Positions 59,252 through 64,000 of a stretch of 64,000 bases of DNA are shown piece by piece; position 1 is the stretch's first letter; each line of letters starts with the position of its first letter. The stretch covers positions 1-64,000 of the forward strand of contig CAZVPF010000017.1 of NCBI GenBank assembly GCA_964628195.1. Direction: 5' to 3'. The DNA is from CAZVPF01 sp964628195. Its GTDB lineage: Bacteria > Planctomycetota > Phycisphaerae > Sedimentisphaerales > Anaerohalosphaeraceae. Below the pieces are notes generated by a model. It saw only the letters and a list, made by a program, of their open reading frames with translations, did no database searches and was not told where the DNA came from. The position numbers and the translations under genes are program-made.

Positions 59252-60985
59252 ATGCCCGTTCATAATTCGGATATCGCAGAACTGTTCAATAAGACAGCCG
59301 ATCTGCTGGAGATAAAAGGCGAAAATCGTTTTCGTGTGCGTGCTTATCGCGATGCGGCGAGGACTATAGAAAGCCTTTCGCAAAACGCAGCAGATATGAT
59401 AGATAACGGCAGGGACCTTTCCGAACTGTCGGGCATAGGCAGGGACCTGGCAGGCAAGATAAGTGAAATCGTCAGGAATAAAAAATTCAAACTGCTTGAG
59501 GATTTGAAGAAGGAAGTGCCCGAGGAGCTTGCCGAGCTGATGAATATATCCAACCTCGGCCCGAAAAGGGTTGCAGCTTTATACCGGGAACTGGATATTA
59601 AATCTTTCAGCGACCTGCAAAAGGCATTGGATGAGGGGCATATAAAGGAGCTCGAAGGATTCGGTGAGAAAATGCAGCAGCAGATTGCGCAGGCGGTTAA
59701 GAAATATGAAAACCGCGGCCCTGCAAGGATGAAACTTATACGCGCAGAAGAAATAATAAAACCGTTTTATGAATACCTGGAAAAATCAAAAGGTGTTAAG
59801 GACCTTGCCATCGCGGGCAGCTATCGCCGCAGAAAGGAAACCGTCGGAGATATCGACATACTCGCGACGTGCAAAAAGGGTTCGGATATAATGGACAGGT
59901 TTGCCGGGTATGATGAGGTTGAGAACGTAGTTTCAAAGGGCAGTTCAAAGTCCACGGTTATTTTGCGAAGCGGCCTGCAGGTTGATCTCCGGGTAATGGC
60001 GGAGGTAAGTTACGGGGCGGCAATGGTTTATTTTACCGGCTCAAAGGAGCATAATATTGCTGTTCGCAAGATAGGCGTATCGAAAAAATACAAGATAAAC
60101 GAGTACGGTATCTTTAAAAAGGAAGATAAACGGGTCGCGGGCAAAACAGAGCAGGAGGTTTACGAAAAGATAGGCCTTAAGTGGGTGCCGCCCGAGCTTC
60201 GGGAAAACCGCGGCGAGGTAGAGGCAGCGAAAAAAAAAGATGCACTGCCGAACCTCGTTGAACCTGGTGATATTAAAGGCGACCTGCACTGTCATTCCAA
60301 ATATACCGACGGGCGGGCGAGTATCGAAGAAATGGCCGAGGCCGCAAAAAAGATGGGCTATGATTATATCGCCATGACGGATCATTCTCAAAAGGTTACC
60401 GTTGCAGGAGGCCTGGATGAGAAGCAGCTCAGAAAGCAGCTCAAGGAGATAGACAAGATAAACGAAAAGCTCAGGGATTTCACAATATTGAAAGGCTGCG
60501 AGGTTGACATTCTCGAAGACGGCGGGCTCGATCTGCCGGATGAAGTGCTTGACGAACTGGATATGACGGTCTGTTCGGTGCATTCAAAGTTCAACCTTTC
60601 CCGCGATAAACAGACCAGGCGAGTTATAAAGGCAATGGACAACCATAACTTCACCGTATTCGGGCATCCTACCGGCAGGCTGATAAACGAGCGCGAGGCC
60701 TATGAGATAGATATCGAAAAGGTTATAAAAGCCGCATCCGAAAGGGGTGTTTTTCTCGAACTTAACTGCCACCCCGAAAGGCTTGACCTCAACGACATTC
60801 ACTGCAAGGCCGCGAAAGAGGCGGGTGTGAAAATTGTTCTTTCAACGGACTCTCATCGCACCAGCGATCTCGATTATATGCGTTTCGGTATTTACCAGGC
60901 CAGGCGGGGCTGGGTGGAAAAAAAGGATGTTGTAAACACTCACTCGCTCAGCACGCTCAAAAAGATGCTCGCGGGAAGGAAATGA
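59252..60985 (+). CDS. polX: DNA polymerase/3'-5' exonuclease PolX
   Basis: A 577-residue family X polymerase. It begins with helix-hairpin-helix regions (SELSGIGRDLAGKI and NISNLGPKRVAALY), the palm with the metal motif VGDIDILATC near residue 205, and a C-terminal PHP domain (GDLHCHSKYTDGRASIEEMAE near residue 345; ends with VVNTHSLSTLKKML). The PHP part gives 3'-5' exonuclease activity, so the protein suits gap-filling base-excision repair, matching the glycosylase at 50923. The start at 59252 follows AAAGGAAT. Confidence 0.95.
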   Translation: MPVHNSDIAELFNKTADLLEIKGENRFRVRAYRDAARTIESLSQNAADMIDNGRDLSELSGIGRDLAGKISEIVRNKKFKLLEDLKKEVPEELAELMNISNLGPKRVAALYRELDIKSFSDLQKALDEGHIKELEGFGEKMQQQIAQAVKKYENRGPARMKLIRAEEIIKPFYEYLEKSKGVKDLAIAGSYRRRKETVGDIDILATCKKGSDIMDRFAGYDEVENVVSKGSSKSTVILRSGLQVDLRVMAEVSYGAAMVYFTGSKEHNIAVRKIGVSKKYKINEYGIFKKEDKRVAGKTEQEVYEKIGLKWVPPELRENRGEVEAAKKKDALPNLVEPGDIKGDLHCHSKYTDGRASIEEMAEAAKKMGYDYIAMTDHSQKVTVAGGLDEKQLRKQLKEIDKINEKLRDFTILKGCEVDILEDGGLDLPDEVLDELDMTVCSVHSKFNLSRDKQTRRVIKAMDNHNFTVFGHPTGRLINEREAYEIDIEKVIKAASERGVFLELNCHPERLDLNDIHCKAAKEAGVKIVLSTDSHRTSDLDYMRFGIYQARRGWVEKKDVVNTHSLSTLKKMLAGRK

Positions 60986-61001
60986 TCGACGGAGACAGAA
61001 G

Positions 61002-62219
61002 ATGCAGCACCAGGTAACAGTTACGGTCATGGTGATGGGGGCGTTGGTAATATCTGCGCTTTTATTGAAATCACTTTCGAGACTGATAAAAATACCCGCG
61101 TTGGTTTTTTTTATAATTCTCGGTGCGGGGATTAATATACTTGCCCCCTATATTCAGGGTTTTTCCATAAAACCGGATGCCGAAAATATCTTTATATTCC
61201 TCGCAGATCTCGGGATAATAGTACTGCTCTTTAAAATAGGACTCGACAGCAATCTCAAAAAAATGATCCAGAATCTCACCAGGGCCGGCTTTGTCGGGAT
61301 AACTGCATTGCTGTTTTCCGTCGCGGCGGGATATGTCTCGGCTCGCTATATTTTAAACCTGCCTGTGTTAGCATCGGCTTCGGTCGCAGCCGCTCTTTCG
61401 GCCACGAGCGTTGGAATACCCGCAAGTATTTGGGCAGACAGACGCAAAATAGATACAAAGGCCGGGCAGCTTTTTGTTGATATGGCCGAATTCGACGATA
61501 TCGCGGGTGTGATATTAATGGCAATGCTTTTTGCAGTGCTGGACAATGCATCAGGCAGTGAAAATGCTTTGGGATTTTCCGCCGCTGCTGTTCATTTCCT
61601 CAAGCTTTTGGGTAAGCTTTTACTGTTCATGCTCGCATGTGTTTTGTTTTCGCATTATGCCGAAAAGCCCCTGCGTAAAAAATTGTCACAGCTTGAAAAA
61701 CCGCCGGACCTGACGATAGTTGTCATAGCAGCGGGGATAATAATAGCTTCGGTCGCGGGGCTTATGGGTTTTTCTCTTGCCATAGGGGCTTTTTTCGCGG
61801 GCCTTATTTTCAGCAGGGACCCGGACTCGGTAAAGGACCAGACTGCTTTTGACGTTCTCTATGACCTGTTCACTCCGTTTTTCTTCATTCACGTCGGTTT
61901 GAACATCGAACCGGGCGCCGGTGCCGGTATTATTGTTCCCTCTTTGGTGATTCTAACCGCTGCTGTTCTGGGTAAATATATCGGTACATTCCTGCCGGCT
62001 GTTTTAATCAGTGACAAAAAAACATCGGCGGTTCTTGCGGTCAGTATGATACCCAGGGCCGAAATCACGCTTATTATTGCCCAGGCTGTGGCGGCAAAAA
62101 ATATTATTGACCGCAATATTTACGCGGGGCTTGTCATTACCTCACTGCTTACCTGTCTTGTGCCGCCTGCTGTTTTGAAGCACCAGCTTAAAGGTATTGA
62201 AAAAGACAAAAATAATTAG
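61002..62219 (+). CDS. Cation:proton antiporter (CPA2/KefB-like)
   Basis: A 405-residue membrane protein with about 12 helices of the Na+/H+ exchanger fold. The early helix pattern IFLADLGIIVLLFKIGLDSNL, the ASASVAAALSATSVGIPASI region and DMAEFDDIAGVILMAML (two Asp in the ion-binding helix) mark the CPA2 family. It lacks the C-terminal RCK domain of KefB. It lies 16 bases after polX. Role: exchange of K+ or Na+ for protons, plausible under osmotic or acid stress. Confidence 0.9.
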   Translation: MQHQVTVTVMVMGALVISALLLKSLSRLIKIPALVFFIILGAGINILAPYIQGFSIKPDAENIFIFLADLGIIVLLFKIGLDSNLKKMIQNLTRAGFVGITALLFSVAAGYVSARYILNLPVLASASVAAALSATSVGIPASIWADRRKIDTKAGQLFVDMAEFDDIAGVILMAMLFAVLDNASGSENALGFSAAAVHFLKLLGKLLLFMLACVLFSHYAEKPLRKKLSQLEKPPDLTIVVIAAGIIIASVAGLMGFSLAIGAFFAGLIFSRDPDSVKDQTAFDVLYDLFTPFFFIHVGLNIEPGAGAGIIVPSLVILTAAVLGKYIGTFLPAVLISDKKTSAVLAVSMIPRAEITLIIAQAVAAKNIIDRNIYAGLVITSLLTCLVPPAVLKHQLKGIEKDKNN

Positions 62220-62264
62220 CATTCGATTTACAGTTTATAACAAAAAAGGAAAGAGAGGCGTTTA

Positions 62265-63401
62265 ATGTTCGGTAAGAAGATAAAACTTTTCAACCTGCTC
62301 GGGTTCCAGGTAAGTATCGACCTGAGCTGGATAATACTTGCGGTTTTGATAACCTGGTCCCTTTCGAAGGGGCTGTTTCCGCAATATTACGAGGGACTTT
62401 CGACGGGCACCTACTGGATAATGGGAATCGCCGGCATGATCGGGCTGGTGTTTTCGATAGTCTTCCACGAGTTCTGCCACTCGCTTGTTGCTCGTAAGTA
62501 CGGCATGCCGATGAAAGGGATAACGCTTTTTATATTCGGCGGGGTGGCCGAGATGGATGACGAACCCATAAGCCCCAAAGCCGAGTTTCTAATGGCAATA
62601 GCAGGACCGATATCGAGCATATTCATCGGTTTCGTTTTCCTTGGGCTTCTTCAGCTCAGCGGCCGGCTTGAATGGTCAAAACCTTTCAAAGGAGTCATCG
62701 GTTACCTGATGTTTATCAATTTCATACTCGCCGGGTTCAATCTTATACCGGCGTTTCCGCTGGACGGCGGCAGGGTTTTGCGTTCGGCGCTTTGGGGCTG
62801 GAAAAATGACCTGAACAAGGCGACAAGGATAAGCTCAAATTTCGGCTCGGCCTTTGCTGTACTTCTCATGATACTCGGTGTTTTGTCGATACTCGCGGGC
62901 AACTTTATAGGCGGGCTTTGGTGGCTGCTGATCGGTTTATTCATTAAAGGCGCTTCGCAGGGGTCATATCAGAACCTGGTATTCCGCAACATGATATCGG
63001 GCAAGACAGTCGGCGAACTTATGACAACGGACCCGGTTACCATACCTGCCGATATCAGCCTCAGCGAGGCTGTCGAGGAATATTTTTATAAGTACCATCA
63101 CCGCATGTACCCCGTCGTGCGGGACGGCGAGCTTGTGGGATGTCTTACGACAAGGCAGCTTCAGAATTTTCCGAAGGGCCTGTGGCACGAGCAGAACGTG
63201 TCCGATATCGCTCACAAATGCGACGACAGCAATATGGTTGATGTCAACGCCGACGCCTTCAGGCTTCTAAAGGATTTTAATAAGATGCAGCACAGCCGCC
63301 TGCTTGTTGTGCAAAACGGCAAGCTCAAAGGTGTTATAACGCACAAGGATATTATGGATTACCTGCTGATACGAAACGACCTTGAAGCGAGACATGCTTA
63401 A
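62265..63401 (+). CDS. Site-2 metalloprotease (M50) with CBS-domain pair
   Basis: A 378-residue membrane metalloprotease. The zinc motif HEFCH is in SIVFHEFCHSLVARKYGM (about residue 66), and the second ligand Asp is in FPLDGGRVL (about 165). About six helices precede the C-terminal CBS pair, residues about 245-375 (GELMTTDPVTIPADISLSEA and GVITHKDIMDYLL). CBS domains usually bind adenosine nucleotides and may tune cleavage to cell energy. It ends the tight group from 56618 and overlaps the convergent oxidoreductase by four bases. Confidence 0.9.
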   Translation: MFGKKIKLFNLLGFQVSIDLSWIILAVLITWSLSKGLFPQYYEGLSTGTYWIMGIAGMIGLVFSIVFHEFCHSLVARKYGMPMKGITLFIFGGVAEMDDEPISPKAEFLMAIAGPISSIFIGFVFLGLLQLSGRLEWSKPFKGVIGYLMFINFILAGFNLIPAFPLDGGRVLRSALWGWKNDLNKATRISSNFGSAFAVLLMILGVLSILAGNFIGGLWWLLIGLFIKGASQGSYQNLVFRNMISGKTVGELMTTDPVTIPADISLSEAVEEYFYKYHHRMYPVVRDGELVGCLTTRQLQNFPKGLWHEQNVSDIAHKCDDSNMVDVNADAFRLLKDFNKMQHSRLLVVQNGKLKGVITHKDIMDYLLIRNDLEARHA

Positions 63402-64000
63402 AGCTCGCCGGCTCGGCAGATAACGCCTTTATCACGTATCCATGGCTCGATAGCGTCTGTTATTATTTCCGCGAAAGTCGGGTGGGCGTGGATGGTTCGA
63501 TATATATCCGTTACAGTAAGCTCGTTGCGCATGGCAAGGGCGACCTCGTGTATCATGTCCGTCGAGTGCGGCCCTATCCAGGCACAGCCGAGTATTATGC
63601 CCGTTTCGTTGTCTATGCAGAGCTTGACTTTACCGGATGCTTTGTTATATGCAATCGCCGTTCCGCTTGACGAATATGACGATTCGAGCACTTTGACTTT
63701 TTCTCCCTTTTGCTTTGCCTGTCTTTCGGTAAGGCCGACCAATGCTATGTTCGGATGAAGGTAGATACCGATTGGCACCGCTTTGCGGTCGTCGCAGTTT
63801 TCATAGCCTGCCGCGTTGTCACCGGCCACAAGACCCATGCGGTTGGCAAGGTGAGTATACTGGCGGTTTTCGGCGACATCGCCTGCCGCGAAAATATTTT
63901 CCACATTCGTTCTGCATCGTGTGTCGACAGGGATAATATCACCCTCAACCTTTACACCGGCCGAGTCAAGATTAATACCCTTAACATTCGCCTTTCGGCC
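63398..64000 (-). CDS. Flavin-dependent disulfide oxidoreductase (dihydrolipoamide dehydrogenase/mercuric-reductase-like), partial
   Basis: The 3' end of a gene cut by the window edge; 200 residues are visible and the N-terminus (FAD-binding and redox Cys) lies beyond 64000. The visible part has the NAD-linker/FAD segment RCRTNVENIFAAGDVAE, then the dimerisation domain with VALAMRNELTVTDIYRTIHA and HPTFAE, whose His-Pro and Glu form the active base pair. YTHLANRMG after the FAD motif is typical of mercuric-reductase-related members as well as lipoamide dehydrogenases, so the exact enzyme is undecided. Confidence 0.88.
   Translation of the reverse strand, partial: GRKANVKGINLDSAGVKVEGDIIPVDTRCRTNVENIFAAGDVAENRQYTHLANRMGLVAGDNAAGYENCDDRKAVPIGIYLHPNIALVGLTERQAKQKGEKVKVLESSYSSSGTAIAYNKASGKVKLCIDNETGIILGCAWIGPHSTDMIHEVALAMRNELTVTDIYRTIHAHPTFAEIITDAIEPWIRDKGVICRAGEL

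Overview
The window reads as chromosomal DNA of a Planctomycetota bacterium, most likely of class Phycisphaerae (inferred from gene order and protein style; no rRNA gene is present to confirm it). The envelope is Gram-negative in type: a TolC-like channel, several lipoproteins, a BON-domain protein and a Tat system. Coding is dense, operons are tightly packed with 1-14 base overlaps, GTG/TTG starts are common, and composition is mixed. Spot counts of single 60-base lines give 63% GC in argC and 52% in the first region, but only 37-43% in the metal-efflux block.

Layout. (1) 28-2096: two adjacent uroporphyrinogen-decarboxylase/methyltransferase-like genes. (2) About 2291-9895: a low-GC metal-efflux block (TolC-like channel, adaptor with metal-binding and YHS domains, YHS lipoprotein, CusA-like RND pump) beside a wrecked tyrosine recombinase. 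It ends at an intact tRNA-Lys(TTT), and a degenerate copy of the tRNA 3' end lies at its far side, so it looks like an old genomic island. (3) 10179-14395: rplM-rpsI behind a strong promoter, then argC, a carbon-nitrogen hydrolase and argJ. (4) 14509-17084 (minus): ilvD and two overlapping YkgJ-type cysteine-cluster genes. (5) 17385-31959: two paralogous lipoproteins, HIT protein, dgt, a PgpA-UppP fusion, two unknowns, purA, uppS, cdsA, phoH, HD phosphohydrolase, ybeY, CNNM/CorC protein and recO. This is a lipid/envelope and RNA-maturation run. (6) 32057-39391: trmO, tatC, tatA, then two alkaline-phosphatase-superfamily hydrolases (one membrane-anchored, one with a Tat signal), a 61-residue ribbon-helix-helix-like protein and a membrane protein resembling the Oxa1/EMC3/DUF106 fold. 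(7) 39556-45698: ilvC, aconitase, a LOG-like protein, a secreted unknown and hisD. (8) 45751-63401: a secreted C45-type hydrolase, then a stress-type neighbourhood of a six-BON protein, CopB-type ATPase, Fpg/MutM, UPF0182 protein, TreT-like trehalose synthase, a lipoprotein, small membrane protein, TrkA-C protein, double PRC-barrel protein, DUF72, DNA polymerase X, cation/proton antiporter and an M50 protease with CBS domains. (9) 63398-64000: the 3' part of a flavin disulfide oxidoreductase, cut by the window edge.

The items I would follow first are the tRNA-Lys metal island with its att-like repeats, the hydrolase/RHH/EMC3-like cluster beside the tat genes (the best candidate here for an undescribed system), the PgpA-UppP fusion, and the stress cluster. 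No CRISPR array, rRNA, intact insertion sequence or intact prophage was seen.
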